DNA from: Vreelandella andesensis
Lineage (GTDB): Bacteria > Pseudomonadota > Gammaproteobacteria > Pseudomonadales > Halomonadaceae
Assembly (NCBI RefSeq): GCF_003989795.1
Contig: NZ_RZHG01000007.1
Coordinates: 248,001-312,000 of the forward strand
Reading direction: 5' to 3'
DNA length: 64,000 nt
Positions within the stretch are counted from its first letter, which is position 1, and every line of letters begins with the position of its first letter. The notes beneath the pieces were generated by a model. It had not been told where the DNA came from. It made no database searches and saw nothing but the letters and a program-made list of their open reading frames with translations. Shown here in pieces: positions 37,614 to 47,985 of this stretch. The position numbers and the translations under genes were made by a program.

Positions 37614-39890
37614 ATGCTGAGCAAAGAACTTGAACTTACCCTGAACACGGCCTTCACCGTGGCTCGCTCAAAGCGCCACGAGTTTATGACCGTCGAGCAC
37701 CTGCTCCTGGCATTGCTGGATAATGCGTCAGCAGTTGACGTGCTTAAGGCGTGTGGGGCGAATCTCGATAAGCTGCGGTCCGATCTGCAGGGTTTTATTA
37801 ATTCGACCACGCCATTAATCCCTGAGAGCCAAGCGGATCGCGAAACACAACCAACGCTTGGGTTTCAGCGTGTATTGCAACGTGCGGTTTTCCACGTACA
37901 GTCATCTGGAAAGAGTGAAGTCACTGGCGCCAACGTGCTGGTCGCCATCTTCTCTGAGCAAGAAAGCCAAGCCGTTTATTTTCTTAAGCAACAAAGCGTT
38001 GCACGTGTAGACGCGGTCAACTATATCGCTCACGGTATTTCTAAGGTATCCGGCCATGGCCCTACGCCATCGCCATCTTCTCATGACAGTGAAGATGCCG
38101 AAGAGGGTACTACTGAAGGCGCAGCTCACCCATTAACGGGTTACGCGACCAATCTGAATGAGCAGGCGCGCCAAGGTAAAATAGATCCGTTAATTGGCCG
38201 CGATCATGAGCTTGAGCGCGTAGTACAAATTCTTGCTCGCCGTCGTAAGAATAATCCGCTGCTGGTCGGTGAAGCCGGTGTTGGTAAAACCGCTATTGCT
38301 GAAGGTTTGGCGAAGCGCATTGTTGAAGAGGATGTGCCAGAAGTAATTGCTGATGCAGTGGTCTACTCGCTTGATATGGGGGCGTTGCTGGCGGGAACTA
38401 AATACCGTGGTGATTTCGAGAAGCGCTTGAAAAGCTTGCTGAGTGAATTACGTAAGCAGCCTAACGCCGTGCTCTTTATTGACGAAATTCATACCGTAAT
38501 AGGGGCGGGTGCTGCCTCAGGTGGTGTGATGGATGCGTCTAATCTGCTGAAGCCTTTGCTTTCTTCCGGTGAATTGCGTTGCATCGGCTCGACAACGTTC
38601 CAAGAATTTCGTGGCATTTTTGAGAAAGATCGCGCTCTGGCTCGTCGGTTTCAGAAAGTGGATGTTATGGCACCTTCTGTGGACGACACCATCAAAATCC
38701 TCAAGGGGTTACGTTCGCGCTTTGAAGAACATCATGAGCTTAAGTACACCGATGGTGCGCTAGAAAGCGCTGCGCGGTTGGCTGACCGCTACATTAACGA
38801 TCGCTATCTACCCGATAAAGCCATCGACGTGATCGATGAGGCTGGTGCGCACCAGCGTATGCTGCCCCCAGAGGTAAGGACTAACACCATTGATGTTGAG
38901 CAGGTTGAAGCAGTCGTGGCATCGATTGCGCGTATTCCGCCGAAGAGTGTTTCAAGTTCTGATCGTAAATTACTTGAGAAGCTCGACCGCGATCTGAAAA
39001 TGCTGGTGTTTGGTCAAGATGAGGCCATCGATACTCTCTCTGCTGCTATTAAGCTTTCCCGTGCTGGCTTGAAATCGCCAGACAAGCCAGTGGGTAGTTT
39101 CTTGTTTGCTGGCCCAACGGGTGTTGGTAAAACTGAAGTAGCTAAGCAGCTGGCACATATCATGGGTATCGAGCTAGTACGCTTTGATATGTCGGAATAT
39201 ATGGAGCGTCATACGGTTTCACGCTTGATTGGTGCACCTCCAGGTTATGTGGGCTATGACCAAGGTGGACTGTTAACCGAAGCCGTCACCAAACAGCCGC
39301 ACTGTGTGTTGTTGCTAGATGAAATCGAGAAGGCGCATCCTGAAGTATTTAACTTGCTACTGCAGGTGATGGACCACGGTCGCTTGACTGATAACAATGG
39401 CCGCGAGGCAGATTTCCGTCACGTCATCCTGATTATGACCTCTAACGCGGGAGCAGAGCAGGCATCTCGGCGCTCAATCGGTTTCCAAAGCCAAGACCAC
39501 TCAACGGATGCGATGGAAGTGATTCGGCGCACTTTCTCGCCTGAGTTCCGCAACCGTTTGGACGGTATTATCCAGTTCCATGCGCTGCAAATGTCTGTTG
39601 TGCGTAACGTTGTCGATAAGTTCTTGATCGAGTTACAAGCACAGCTTGACGAAAAGCGCGTGCAGCTTGAAGTCGATGATACTGCGAGAGATTGGTTAGC
39701 GGAGAAAGGATACGATCCTGACATGGGTGCCCGCCCAATGGCCCGCTTGATCCAAGAGAAACTGAAGAAGCCGTTGGCTGAGATGATTCTATTTGGCGAG
39801 CTGGCTGATCAAGGTGGCATCGTGCACGTTAACCTTGAAGAAGGTGAGCTGCATTTATCCACTGAATCTGAGATGGCAGATGCGCCCTGA
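37614..39890 (+). CDS. clpA: ATP-dependent Clp protease ATP-binding subunit ClpA
   Basis: AAA+ unfoldase of 758 residues that feeds substrates to ClpP. The N-domain ([20 protein letters not shown]) binds ClpS. Two ATPase modules follow: D1 with Walker [10 protein letters not shown] and D2 with GPTGVGKTE, plus the pore loop [13 protein letters not shown] and the sensor and arginine-finger regions. The IGFQ motif for ClpP docking is present as [15 protein letters not shown] precedes the ATG. It ends with a hairpin terminator and faces infA. Confidence 0.97.
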   Translation: MLSKELELTLNTAFTVARSKRHEFMTVEHLLLALLDNASAVDVLKACGANLDKLRSDLQGFINSTTPLIPESQADRETQPTLGFQRVLQRAVFHVQSSGKSEVTGANVLVAIFSEQESQAVYFLKQQSVARVDAVNYIAHGISKVSGHGPTPSPSSHDSEDAEEGTTEGAAHPLTGYATNLNEQARQGKIDPLIGRDHELERVVQILARRRKNNPLLVGEAGVGKTAIAEGLAKRIVEEDVPEVIADAVVYSLDMGALLAGTKYRGDFEKRLKSLLSELRKQPNAVLFIDEIHTVIGAGAASGGVMDASNLLKPLLSSGELRCIGSTTFQEFRGIFEKDRALARRFQKVDVMAPSVDDTIKILKGLRSRFEEHHELKYTDGALESAARLADRYINDRYLPDKAIDVIDEAGAHQRMLPPEVRTNTIDVEQVEAVVASIARIPPKSVSSSDRKLLEKLDRDLKMLVFGQDEAIDTLSAAIKLSRAGLKSPDKPVGSFLFAGPTGVGKTEVAKQLAHIMGIELVRFDMSEYMERHTVSRLIGAPPGYVGYDQGGLLTEAVTKQPHCVLLLDEIEKAHPEVFNLLLQVMDHGRLTDNNGREADFRHVILIMTSNAGAEQASRRSIGFQSQDHSTDAMEVIRRTFSPEFRNRLDGIIQFHALQMSVVRNVVDKFLIELQAQLDEKRVQLEVDDTARDWLAEKGYDPDMGARPMARLIQEKLKKPLAEMILFGELADQGGIVHVNLEEGELHLSTESEMADAP

Positions 39891-39954
39891 AAAGGGCGCT
39901 AAGACCACCTAAGTCCCCACGCACATGATCTCATGACCATTTGCACTAAAGCGC

Positions 39955-39987
39955 AGCGCCCTGTCATCCGACGGGGCGTTGTCGTTT
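39955..39987 (+). terminator. Probable terminator of clpA
   Basis: Eleven-pair stem AGCGCCCTGTC/GACGGGGCGTT (two wobbles) with an ATCC loop, followed by the T-rich GTCGTTT. Confidence 0.7.
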
Positions 39988-40074
39988 CCAGAGATCGGCG
40001 CCGTACTTACGCTATATTTGCAGCCATGATGCGTGCATTCGCGGGCAGTGTTTGCTTAAAGGCGTTACCAAGAC

Positions 40075-40293
40075 TTAGCGCGAGCGATAAACAATACGGC
40101 CTTTTGACAGATCGTAGGGCGTCAGCTCTACTTTCACCTTGTCGCCTGTCAGGATACGGATGTAGTTTTTACGCATCTTTCCGGAAATATGAGCGGTAAC
40201 GACGTGGCCGTTTTCCAGCTCAACTCGGAACATGGTGTTAGGAAGGGTATCAACAATAACGCCTTCCATTTCAATATGATCTTCGCGTGCCAT
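40075..40293 (-). CDS. infA: Translation initiation factor IF-1
   Basis: A 72-residue OB-fold protein that occupies the ribosomal A site during initiation. It is the standard IF-1 length and sequence: [20 protein letters not shown], then [20 protein letters not shown] and the [11 protein letters not shown] end. It sits between clpA and bpt/aat, a gene order conserved in many gammaproteobacteria, though it is separated from bpt by 139 bp that probably carry its own promoter. That spacer contains a small inverted repeat, GTCGTCA/TGACGAC, at 40354-40369. Confidence 0.98.
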   Translation of the reverse strand: MAREDHIEMEGVIVDTLPNTMFRVELENGHVVTAHISGKMRKNYIRILTGDKVKVELTPYDLSKGRIVYRSR

Positions 40294-40432
40294 ATAGGCA
40301 GATCCTCACTTATTTAACGTAATGGTTTGGTCTAATGAGTCACTTCAATGGGCGTCGTCAAGTGACGACTACCCAGTAAGCAGCGCTATATTGTGCCGTA
40401 AGCCTGCCATCAAGGCAAAAAAGCTGACAAGT

Positions 40433-41167
40433 TTAGCAAATTAAAGGCCGCCAATGGCGCCCGTCGAGTACCTCTATGGGAGTGAACGCGCGCTTATAGC
40501 GCATCTTACGACACTCCTCAATCCAATACCCAAGATACAAATGAGGGAGTGACTTTTCACCGCACAGCTCAATAAGCTTGAGAATAGCGTAGGTTCCTAA
40601 GGATCGCTTTTCAAGGGCCTTATCGACACTGAAAAACGTATAAATGGCCGACAAGCCATGCTCAAGTTGATCAAATGCTGCTACTACCACGAGTTTTCCA
40701 TCTAAGCGCATTTCTAAAAGATACGCATAGGGTTCTTCTAGCGTTAAAAACGTACGATACTGCTCCCTGCTCGGCGGATACATGTCACCATCAGCATGGC
40801 GTAAACGAATATAGTCAGCATAGAGCGCATAATGATCTGCTTCATAGCGTGCAGGCACTACGCGTATAGAAAGATCAGCATTGAGACGCCGGAGTTTGCG
40901 TTGGGTACGATTAGCGCTAAAGCCGTCTATTGGAATGCGTACTGAGCGACAAGCATCGCAACCCTCACAGTGGGGGCGGTATAAATGACGACCGCTACGA
41001 CGGAAGCCCAGCAACGACAGTGAGTCATAAACGCCGGGAACGGGCGATTCCTGGGGATCCAGAAACAGCGTGGTTGCCTCTTTGCCAGGAAGATAGCTGC
41101 AGGCATGAGGAACAGTTAGGAAGAAGCGCAAATCCCGCACAGGGCGGCGAGGAGCGTTACTACTCAC
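40433..41167 (-). CDS. bpt: Aspartate/glutamate leucyltransferase (Bpt/Ate)
   Basis: Aminoacyl-tRNA protein transferase of 244 residues that adds Leu to N-terminal Asp or Glu, making them substrates for ClpS-ClpAP. Family features are the Cys cluster in HCEGCDACRSVRIP, the preceding YLPGKEATTLF, and DGDMYPPSREQY and YLGYWIEECRKMRYK. Bacterial Bpt is related to eukaryotic Ate1 but uses leucyl-tRNA. It follows aat by 30 bp, forming the aat-bpt operon. Confidence 0.95.
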   Translation of the reverse strand: MSSNAPRRPVRDLRFFLTVPHACSYLPGKEATTLFLDPQESPVPGVYDSLSLLGFRRSGRHLYRPHCEGCDACRSVRIPIDGFSANRTQRKLRRLNADLSIRVVPARYEADHYALYADYIRLRHADGDMYPPSREQYRTFLTLEEPYAYLLEMRLDGKLVVVAAFDQLEHGLSAIYTFFSVDKALEKRSLGTYAILKLIELCGEKSLPHLYLGYWIEECRKMRYKRAFTPIEVLDGRHWRPLIC

Positions 41168-41197
41168 GGCTTGCCTCCTTGGTTAATCTGAATACGT

Positions 41198-41950
41198 TTA
41201 CCATTCTGGATGATGGGTCGAGGCAATGGCACCAAGCCATGGTGATCCAGGTACAGTAGGCGTTTCATTAGTCGTATTCGTTGAGTTAAATGCCTTGTTA
41301 GGCAACCACTTTTTAAGATAGTTGATGAATGTCTCGCGAGCGACTGTTGTTGCACCCAGGCTTGCCAAGTGAGGGGTGTGCATCTGGCAGTCGATCAGTT
41401 TACCCTCGTGGTATTGCATGGCGTGGGCCAAGTGAGCAAGGGCAATTTTAGACGCATCAGGCACTTTCGAGAACATTGACTCACCAAAGAAGACAGGCCC
41501 CATTGCTAATCCATAAAGCCCGCCAACCAGTTGGCCTTTAAGGTGAACTTCAATGCTATGCGCGATTCCTAGCGTGTGGAGACGTTGGTAAGCGTGGCGC
41601 ATATCTTGATTGATCCAAGTGCCGGGTTCACCAGGGCGCGGTGCAGCGCATGCTTTAACAATGTTTTCAAACTGTTGATCCAACGTGACGATAAAGCCAC
41701 CATGACGCAACCGCTTAACAAGGCTACGCCGTCTTTTAAACTGTTCTGGTTGCAATACCATGCGTGGGTCGGGGCTCCACCACAAAATAGGTTCATCATC
41801 GCTATACCATGGAAAAATACCTTTCCGGTAGGCGTGGATTAGCCAGTAAGGGGAGAGCTCTCCACCCGCGGCAAGAAGGCCGTTAGGTGAGTCGAGAGCA
41901 AGGTCGGTAGAAGGGAAAATAGGCTGTGGCGATGAAAGCCAAGGTAGCAT
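41198..41950 (-). CDS. aat: Leucyl/phenylalanyl-tRNA protein transferase
   Basis: Transfers Leu or Phe from tRNA to proteins beginning with Lys or Arg, creating N-degrons. Typical blocks are LLAAGGELSPYWLIHAYRKG, FPWYSDDEPILWWSPDPRMV, SIEVHLKGQLVGGLYGLAMG and FFGESMFSKVPDASKIALAH. At 250 residues it has a C-terminal extension of about 25 residues beyond the usual end, rich in Asn, Thr and Pro (STNTTNETPTVPG). It heads the aat-bpt unit; ftsK is divergent. Confidence 0.95.
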   Translation of the reverse strand: MLPWLSSPQPIFPSTDLALDSPNGLLAAGGELSPYWLIHAYRKGIFPWYSDDEPILWWSPDPRMVLQPEQFKRRRSLVKRLRHGGFIVTLDQQFENIVKACAAPRPGEPGTWINQDMRHAYQRLHTLGIAHSIEVHLKGQLVGGLYGLAMGPVFFGESMFSKVPDASKIALAHLAHAMQYHEGKLIDCQMHTPHLASLGATTVARETFINYLKKWLPNKAFNSTNTTNETPTVPGSPWLGAIASTHHPEW

Positions 41951-42068
41951 TGTTTGCTCCTGTTACTGAACGCTTCGATAGAAGCGCTGTGACGGCGAAA
42001 GGATGCTCGGTATGATGCAAACTCGCAAGTGGATTAAAGACACCATTGAGGTGTAAAGGGAGAATCGC

Positions 42069-45000
42069 TTGAAAGTAAACAAGGCGGAAGACAAGCGAAC
42101 GCAACGTAACTCGCGTCAACCATCATCAACGGCCCCTACGGGGCGAGTTAAAGCCGTTAAGGATAAAGCTCGTCGGTTTGGGCTGCGCTTGCAGGGCTCG
42201 GCGCGCGAAGGCGTGGTTGTGGTGCTGCTTGCGCTGTGCGTATTTCTGTTACTGGCACTGTTTAGTTATGACCCTGCCGACCCTGGTTGGTCTTACCAAG
42301 GGCCGGAAACAGAAGTTCAAAACTGGATGGGGCCTGTTGGTGCTTGGCTAGCGGACGTGCTTTATTCGCTGTTGGGAGCAAGCGCCTTATGGTGGCCGGG
42401 CATGTTTGGTTATGCAGCCTGGTGGCTAATGAGGTCACGTCAAGTACGGTTTGAAATTGATCCGGTAGCGATTGCTGTCCACACCGGCGGGTTAGTGCTG
42501 CTTATCTTTGGCACCACGATGCTGGGTGCGCTCCATTTTTATCATCCTGACAGCATTTTGCCATACGCCTCTGGCGGGATATTGGGCGAAGGATTAGTAA
42601 GTACCCTGAAGCCACTGGTCAGTAGCGGTGGTGTTGGCCTTATTTCTGCGGCACTAATATTGATCGGGTTTCCGCTGTTTAGCGGTATGTCATGGTTACA
42701 GGTGGCTGACGAGCTTGGACGTCGTTTGTGTAAAGTAGGTGGCTGGCTTAGCGCGCGCCGTGCTAAAGCGCGAGAGAAGCGTGCCCAGCGTGCTGCTGTG
42801 AATGCCGCTGCGAAGGCTGCATCTCAAAAAGTAAAAGAGAAGCCCCTCGCTGAATTTAAGGCAACTAAGCAAGAGAGTGAACCACAGCGACCAACTCCAA
42901 AAGAAAATCGTCCCCAGCAGGAGCCTGCCCAAGAAAGCAGCCGTGTACGTCGTGAGCCTAGTTTTTCAACCACGACAGATACCTCTATCCCTTGGGCAGC
43001 TGCTGCATTTTCGGGTGCGTTGCCAGCGGAAGACATGCCTAAACGTGCATCGTCAGCCGCGCCTGAGGAGCCTCAAGACAAGCCAACAGAAGAGCCTGTT
43101 GGGGAAAGCGGTGCAGCGAGCGCCGCAGAAAGGCCGACCAATGCGCCACGTGAAGATGCCTTTGCGGTGCGCATTAATGACGGAGAAAGCGAGCCAGCGC
43201 CTTCGGTACCCCTTTCCACTAAAGAGGCTGAGCCTGAGTTTGATAAGTCAGCGTTCGGTAAACCGGAGTTTGATAAGCCTGAGTTTGATAAGCCTGAGTC
43301 TGGTAAACCTGAGCTCAATGAGCCCGATGTTAATAAGCCACGCTTTGAAGAACCTGCTTTTGAAGTACCCAAGCATGAAGAGCCAACGATTGAAGAGCCA
43401 ACGCTTAATGAACCAGCACATGAACAGCTAGCTTCTGAAACTGTTTCTGGTGTCGATTCGGCAGATAAGCAGTCAGTTAATTTATCCCCAAACGCATTAC
43501 ACGACGAATCGGGGCATCAAGCTACGCCTCAGGTGATGTCTCAAACAACGGCTCAAACAGCGCATGAAATAAAGCAGGATGATGCAAGCACAAGTAAGTG
43601 GGGCGATGACACTGAGCGCGAAATAACGCCTGTTTCCGCAAACGTACCCAGCCCTGCAGCTGAAGAGTCGCCCGCTGTCACGCCGCGAGATGAAGGTCAT
43701 ACTCGCTCAGTACATGCGTCATCTCCCGAGCCCCGTTTCGAGCGAGTCCCTGAAGTTGTACCAGAGCCCGTGTGGGACGATGAGGAGGATGATTTGCCCG
43801 CAGCGCGGCCAGCCGTCACGGTAGCGCGCCAGGAGCCAGCGTTCTCAACGTCGCTAGACGCTCACTCGTCCAACACTGAATCTTCCCAGCCTGAGCCTAG
43901 TGCAGAGAACGCTGAGAAAGAACCAGACAGCGCTCCTACTCTGTGGACCGTTGAGCATCTACAGAGTCAGCGTCCTGCGTTTGAAACATTTGATGAGCCA
44001 GAGGGGGATGTCCCCAGTCTTCAACTGCTGACGCCTCCTGAGCCGCATGAGCCGAATTATACGGACGAGCAGCTTGCGGATATGGCGGAGCTCTTGGAAG
44101 TGCGGCTGCGTGAGTATGGTGTTAAGGCGGAAGTGGTTGATACATGGCCCGGACCGGTTATCACTCGATTTGAAATTAAACCGGCGGCTGGGGTGAAAGT
44201 TTCTAAAATCAGTAACCTTGCCAAAGACTTGGCGCGCTCGTTAATGGTTAAAAGTGTACGAGTGGTTGAGGTGATTCCTGGCCGTCCAACGGTCGGTATT
44301 GAAATACCTAACCCCCATCGAGCGATGATTCGTCTGCGTGAAGTGATCGACTCTGATCGTTATCAACAGGAAAGCTCCCCGCTAACCATGGCGTTGGGGC
44401 AAGACATTGGGGGCGGGCCCGTTGTCGCTAATTTAGGTAAGATGCCCCACCTTCTGGTCGCCGGTACGACGGGGTCAGGTAAGTCAGTGGGTGTTAACGC
44501 GATGCTGATTTCCATGCTGCTAAAAGCAACGCCGGATGAGCTCAAGTTGATCATGGTCGACCCTAAAATGTTGGAGCTGTCGGTTTACGATGGCATTCCG
44601 CACCTGTTGGCGCCGGTCGTCACTGATATGAAAGAAGCCGCTAACAGCCTGCGCTGGTGTGTTGCGGAGATGGAGCGACGCTACAAATTAATGGCGGCGA
44701 TGGGGGTGCGTAACATAGCAGGCTTCAATGGGCGTTTAGATGAGGCGAAAAGTGCAGGGGCGCAAGTTGCCGACCCGCTCTGGGAGCCGCAGCCTTGGGA
44801 AATGCACCAAACGCCGCCAATTCTTGAAAAGCTGCCCTACATCGTCGTGGTGATCGACGAATTCGCCGACATGTTTATGATCGTCGGGAAAAAAGTGGAA
44901 GAACTGATTGCCCGCTTGGCTCAAAAGGCGCGTGCCGCGGGTATCCACCTGATTTTGGCGACTCAGCGACCTTCCGTTGATGTGGTAACGGGTCTGATTA

Positions 45001-45506
45001 AAGCGAATATTCCGTCGCGGATGGCCTTCCAGGTATCGTCGCGGATTGATTCGCGAACCATCCTGGATCAGGGCGGCGCAGAAAGCCTGCTAGGCCATGG
45101 TGATATGTTATACCTGCCAGCGGGCTCAGGGCCGCCTAATCGGATTCATGGTGCCTTTGTAGATGATGACGAAGTGCACCGGGTCGTGGACGATTGGAAG
45201 CGGCGTGGCGCGCCTGAATACATTGAAGAAATTTTGTCAGGCGGCGTAACTGCCGATGCGCTGGCGGGGCTTGAGGCTGAGGGCGTAGACGGCGATGATG
45301 CTGAGCAGGACGCGCTCTACGATGAGGCGGTGCAGTTTGTTACCGAAACTCGTAAAGCCTCGATATCTGCCGTTCAGCGTCGCTTCAAAATAGGCTATAA
45401 CCGCGCAGCACGCTTGGTAGAAGCAATGGAAGGAGCGGGGGTGGTAACATCTATGGGGTCTAACGGTGCACGTGACGTACTGGCGCCGCCTCCAATAGGC
45501 CACTAA
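42069..45506 (+). CDS. ftsK: DNA translocase FtsK
   Basis: Cell-division protein of 1145 residues that anchors at the septum and pumps chromosome-dimer DNA toward dif sites. The N-terminal region (about 50-220) has four hydrophobic segments. A long acidic/proline linker (about 230-660) includes a degenerate pentapeptide repeat of the form (E/D)(F/x)xKPE around residues 388-452. The C-terminal motor has Walker A GTTGSGKS (799-806), Walker [13 protein letters not shown] and the gamma winged helix at the end ([20 protein letters not shown]). The start is TTG, preceded by AAGGGAGAA at good spacing. Confidence 0.96.
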   Translation: MKVNKAEDKRTQRNSRQPSSTAPTGRVKAVKDKARRFGLRLQGSAREGVVVVLLALCVFLLLALFSYDPADPGWSYQGPETEVQNWMGPVGAWLADVLYSLLGASALWWPGMFGYAAWWLMRSRQVRFEIDPVAIAVHTGGLVLLIFGTTMLGALHFYHPDSILPYASGGILGEGLVSTLKPLVSSGGVGLISAALILIGFPLFSGMSWLQVADELGRRLCKVGGWLSARRAKAREKRAQRAAVNAAAKAASQKVKEKPLAEFKATKQESEPQRPTPKENRPQQEPAQESSRVRREPSFSTTTDTSIPWAAAAFSGALPAEDMPKRASSAAPEEPQDKPTEEPVGESGAASAAERPTNAPREDAFAVRINDGESEPAPSVPLSTKEAEPEFDKSAFGKPEFDKPEFDKPESGKPELNEPDVNKPRFEEPAFEVPKHEEPTIEEPTLNEPAHEQLASETVSGVDSADKQSVNLSPNALHDESGHQATPQVMSQTTAQTAHEIKQDDASTSKWGDDTEREITPVSANVPSPAAEESPAVTPRDEGHTRSVHASSPEPRFERVPEVVPEPVWDDEEDDLPAARPAVTVARQEPAFSTSLDAHSSNTESSQPEPSAENAEKEPDSAPTLWTVEHLQSQRPAFETFDEPEGDVPSLQLLTPPEPHEPNYTDEQLADMAELLEVRLREYGVKAEVVDTWPGPVITRFEIKPAAGVKVSKISNLAKDLARSLMVKSVRVVEVIPGRPTVGIEIPNPHRAMIRLREVIDSDRYQQESSPLTMALGQDIGGGPVVANLGKMPHLLVAGTTGSGKSVGVNAMLISMLLKATPDELKLIMVDPKMLELSVYDGIPHLLAPVVTDMKEAANSLRWCVAEMERRYKLMAAMGVRNIAGFNGRLDEAKSAGAQVADPLWEPQPWEMHQTPPILEKLPYIVVVIDEFADMFMIVGKKVEELIARLAQKARAAGIHLILATQRPSVDVVTGLIKANIPSRMAFQVSSRIDSRTILDQGGAESLLGHGDMLYLPAGSGPPNRIHGAFVDDDEVHRVVDDWKRRGAPEYIEEILSGGVTADALAGLEAEGVDGDDAEQDALYDEAVQFVTETRKASISAVQRRFKIGYNRAARLVEAMEGAGVVTSMGSNGARDVLAPPPIGH
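43231..43425 (+). repeat. Coding repeat in the FtsK linker
   Basis: Thirteen or so degenerate 15-bp units encode pentapeptides such as [25 protein letters not shown] and EPTIE. The DNA units (GAGTTTGATAAGCCT and relatives) are nearly identical at 43267-43296 and diverge further on. Confidence 0.8.
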
Positions 45507-45562
45507 CGCATCCGTAAATGTGCGCTGGCGCTTTGGTTCAATAATGCAATAAGCGTGAAAGT

Positions 45563-45594
45563 CGCGCCGTAGGTGAAACCCTGCGGCGCGTTTT
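45563..45594 (+). terminator. Terminator of ftsK
   Basis: Eleven-pair stem beginning CGCGCCG and ending CGGCGCG (45563-45573, 45580-45590), followed by TTTT. Confidence 0.85.
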
Positions 45595-45674
45595 GCGTCT
45601 GAGAGGCTACATGGATCGTCTTAACGCTCCTTGCCTTGCACGTTATCCGGCAATGACTGCCTAGGGAGAAAATA

Positions 45675-46328
45675 ATGCGCGATACACATATTCGACGCTC
45701 ATCATCGTTGGTATTAGCAGCCAGCGCGCTAGGACTAGCCTTTGCGGCGCCTGTTGCGTGGGCAAACGACGCCGCAGAGCGTCTTACCGAGCGGCTTGAC
45801 CCGCTTGAGAATTATCAAGCGACGTTTGAGCAGCAAATATTGGACGGTGGTGGCGAACGTTTACAAAGCGCACGCGGGGAAATGTGGCTCTCGCGTCCTG
45901 GCATGCTGCGTTGGGAAGTAGATGCACCTTACACACAAATCGTCGTATCTGATGGTGAAGAAGTTTATCTTTATGACCCTGACCTTGAGCAAGTTACTGT
46001 TCAAGCGATGGATGACCGGGTCACGCATACCCCCGCGCTGTTGCTGTCAGGCAGCTCAAACAATATAACTGCCAGCTATGATGTTTTTCATGAGCAGCAG
46101 GACGGCGCTGACGTGTTTACGTTGATTCCTATTTCAGCGGATACGCTTTTCGAAGAGCTGAGCATGGTATTTGACGATCAGACCTTAACTGAACTGTGGA
46201 TGATGGATAGTACTGGCCAGCGCACGTCGATTATGTTCAGCGACATTATCCGTAACGGTAACGTTGACCGCAGCCTGTACGATTTTGATATCCCTGAAGG
46301 CACTGATGTCATCCGTGAAGGGCTGTAA
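45675..46328 (+). CDS. lolA: Outer-membrane lipoprotein carrier protein LolA
   Basis: Periplasmic chaperone of 217 residues that carries lipoproteins from LolCDE to LolB. A signal peptide spans about 1-30 (SLVLAASALGLAFAAPVAWA then NDAAERL). LolA landmarks include LENYQATFEQQILDGGGERL, GEMWLSRPGMLRWEVDAPY and VSDGEEVYLYDPDLEQ. The ftsK-lolA-rarA neighbourhood is conserved in gammaproteobacteria, although here rarA is convergent rather than co-directional. Confidence 0.95.
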   Translation: MRDTHIRRSSSLVLAASALGLAFAAPVAWANDAAERLTERLDPLENYQATFEQQILDGGGERLQSARGEMWLSRPGMLRWEVDAPYTQIVVSDGEEVYLYDPDLEQVTVQAMDDRVTHTPALLLSGSSNNITASYDVFHEQQDGADVFTLIPISADTLFEELSMVFDDQTLTELWMMDSTGQRTSIMFSDIIRNGNVDRSLYDFDIPEGTDVIREGL

Positions 46329-46384
46329 GAAACGTTATATGAAGCGCTATTAACTGCTCGTCACAACGCGCTTCAGTGTGACTG

Positions 46385-46410
46385 GATCAGGCACCCTAGG
46401 GTGCCTGATC
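46385..46410. terminator. Perfect 26-bp palindrome between convergent lolA and rarA
   Basis: GATCAGGCACCCT and its exact reverse complement abut with no spacer. The last 15 bases lie inside rarA and include its stop codon. It has no adjacent T-run on either strand. It probably ends both transcripts as a hairpin, but the lack of a U-tract makes this uncertain. Confidence 0.6.
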
Positions 46411-47730
46411 TGCTTCCTGGTCACGTTGTTCCCGCCACGTCATTATCTCACCAAAGCGTTTCTCCTGACCAAAGACGCTTGGTTCGTAAAAGCGCGTTTT
46501 AGGTAAGCCGTCTGGCCAGCAGTCATGAGCGCTGCCAGCAGGGTAGCCATAGGCTTCGTTATGCGCGTAGCGGTACCCTTCACCATGCCCTAGCTGCTCC
46601 ATTAACTTGGTAGGGGCGTTGCGCAGGTAGCTGGGGACCTCTAGCTGGGGTTGCTGCTGTACATACTGCTGGGCAGCTTTCCAGGCGCGGTCGATGCGAT
46701 TACTTTTTGGAGCAACCGCTAAATGAATGGCGGCGTGGGCAATCGCCCGCTGACCCTCATAATCACCTAGCCGTAAGTAGGCATCCCAGGCAGCAATGAC
46801 CAATGGCAGTGCCCGTGGGTCCGCATTGCCTACATCTTCTGAGGCAATTGCCGTTAAGCGACGCACAATATCAAGTGGATCGCCGCCCCCCTGTAAGAAG
46901 CGTGCCATATAAAGTAGGGCGGCATCAGGGCGTGACGAGCGTATCGACTTATGAAGTGCCGACAATAAGTCGTAGTAAGCGTCGCCCTGCTTATCAAAAG
47001 CGCTTGATTGATGCCCAACGACATCGGCTAGCACCGCTTTATGAAGCACTTCGCTATCACCACGTTGTTCAGTGAAGTCGCAGGCCGTTTCTAGCAGTCC
47101 CAGCGCGCGACGTGCGTCGCCAGCGCTGGCATGGGCAAGTACATCTAACACGCCCTCTTCTATTTCAATGCGGCGCTTCCCCAGGCCTTGCTGCGCGTCG
47201 TTCAATGCCTGAGTTAACACCTGGATAAGTTCTTCATGACTCAACGGTTTTAGTACATAGACTCGGGCACGTGAGAGGAGCGCCGAGTTAACCTCAAAAG
47301 AGGGGTTTTCTGTGGTTGCGCCGATCAGTGTGAGTAGTCCCGACTCTACATGGGGTAGCAACGCGTCCTGCTGGCTCTTATTCAGTCGGTGGATTTCATC
47401 TAAGAATAGGAGAGTCGTCGATGTGCGTTGCTGGGCTCGCTCAACGGCTGAACGAATGTCTTTTACGCCAGCCATCACAGCGCTTAAATGCTCAAGGTGG
47501 GCGCCTGAGGCACGTGCTAATAGCTCTGCCAGCGTGGTTTTCCCCACGCCAGGCGGCCCCCATAAAATCATTGAACGCACAACACCGGATTCTGCCATTC
47601 GGCGTAGAGGTTTATCAGGCCCGACTAATGCTTGCTGACCGACGTAATCGTTAAGGGTTAGTGGTCGCATACGGTAGGCAAGCGGCACGTCTTCACTCGT
47701 GGTGACCGACGCGCGGTCAAAAAGATCCAT
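46396..47730 (-). CDS. rarA: Replication-associated recombination protein A (RarA/MgsA)
   Basis: AAA+ ATPase of 444 residues related to clamp loaders, acting at stalled replication forks. Walker A is GPPGVGKTT, Walker B LLFLDEIHRLNKSQQD and sensor 1 IGATTENPSFEVN. The C-terminal tetramerisation region with AHAAIHLAVAPKSNR and GYRYAHNE is intact. The open frame begins at 47781, but MDLFDRASVTTSEDVPLAYR at 47730 is the family's normal start with AGAGA upstream, so I use that. Confidence 0.95.
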   Translation of the reverse strand: MDLFDRASVTTSEDVPLAYRMRPLTLNDYVGQQALVGPDKPLRRMAESGVVRSMILWGPPGVGKTTLAELLARASGAHLEHLSAVMAGVKDIRSAVERAQQRTSTTLLFLDEIHRLNKSQQDALLPHVESGLLTLIGATTENPSFEVNSALLSRARVYVLKPLSHEELIQVLTQALNDAQQGLGKRRIEIEEGVLDVLAHASAGDARRALGLLETACDFTEQRGDSEVLHKAVLADVVGHQSSAFDKQGDAYYDLLSALHKSIRSSRPDAALLYMARFLQGGGDPLDIVRRLTAIASEDVGNADPRALPLVIAAWDAYLRLGDYEGQRAIAHAAIHLAVAPKSNRIDRAWKAAQQYVQQQPQLEVPSYLRNAPTKLMEQLGHGEGYRYAHNEAYGYPAGSAHDCWPDGLPKTRFYEPSVFGQEKRFGEIMTWREQRDQEADQAP

Positions 47731-47985
47731 ATAAACGTTCTCTATAAATGTCCATCGTAAATCCAGCCGTTGAACAATCAACGATTAACATGTGTCTGTG
47801 GTAAATATTGTAACGTCGGGCTACCTTTGGGCATATCCGATTGATAAGCGTCTGCTTGCCTAGGTAATGTCAAAGGCGCATGGTAACGATTAACACCAGT
47901 GTAGTTGAACCCCGCTCATACTCACGTGCCCAAGCGTTGGTAGGGAATGGGCGAAAGGTAAGGCACTTACAAAGGAGACGGCAAG

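Noticed and set aside
43073-43372. 99-residue Ser/Gly/Leu-rich minus-strand frame
   Set aside because: It is the antisense of the ftsK linker repeat; its regularity only mirrors the KPEFD repeat.
42877-43431. 184-residue plus-strand frame in ftsK
   Set aside because: Another frame of the repetitive ftsK linker, without a start signal.
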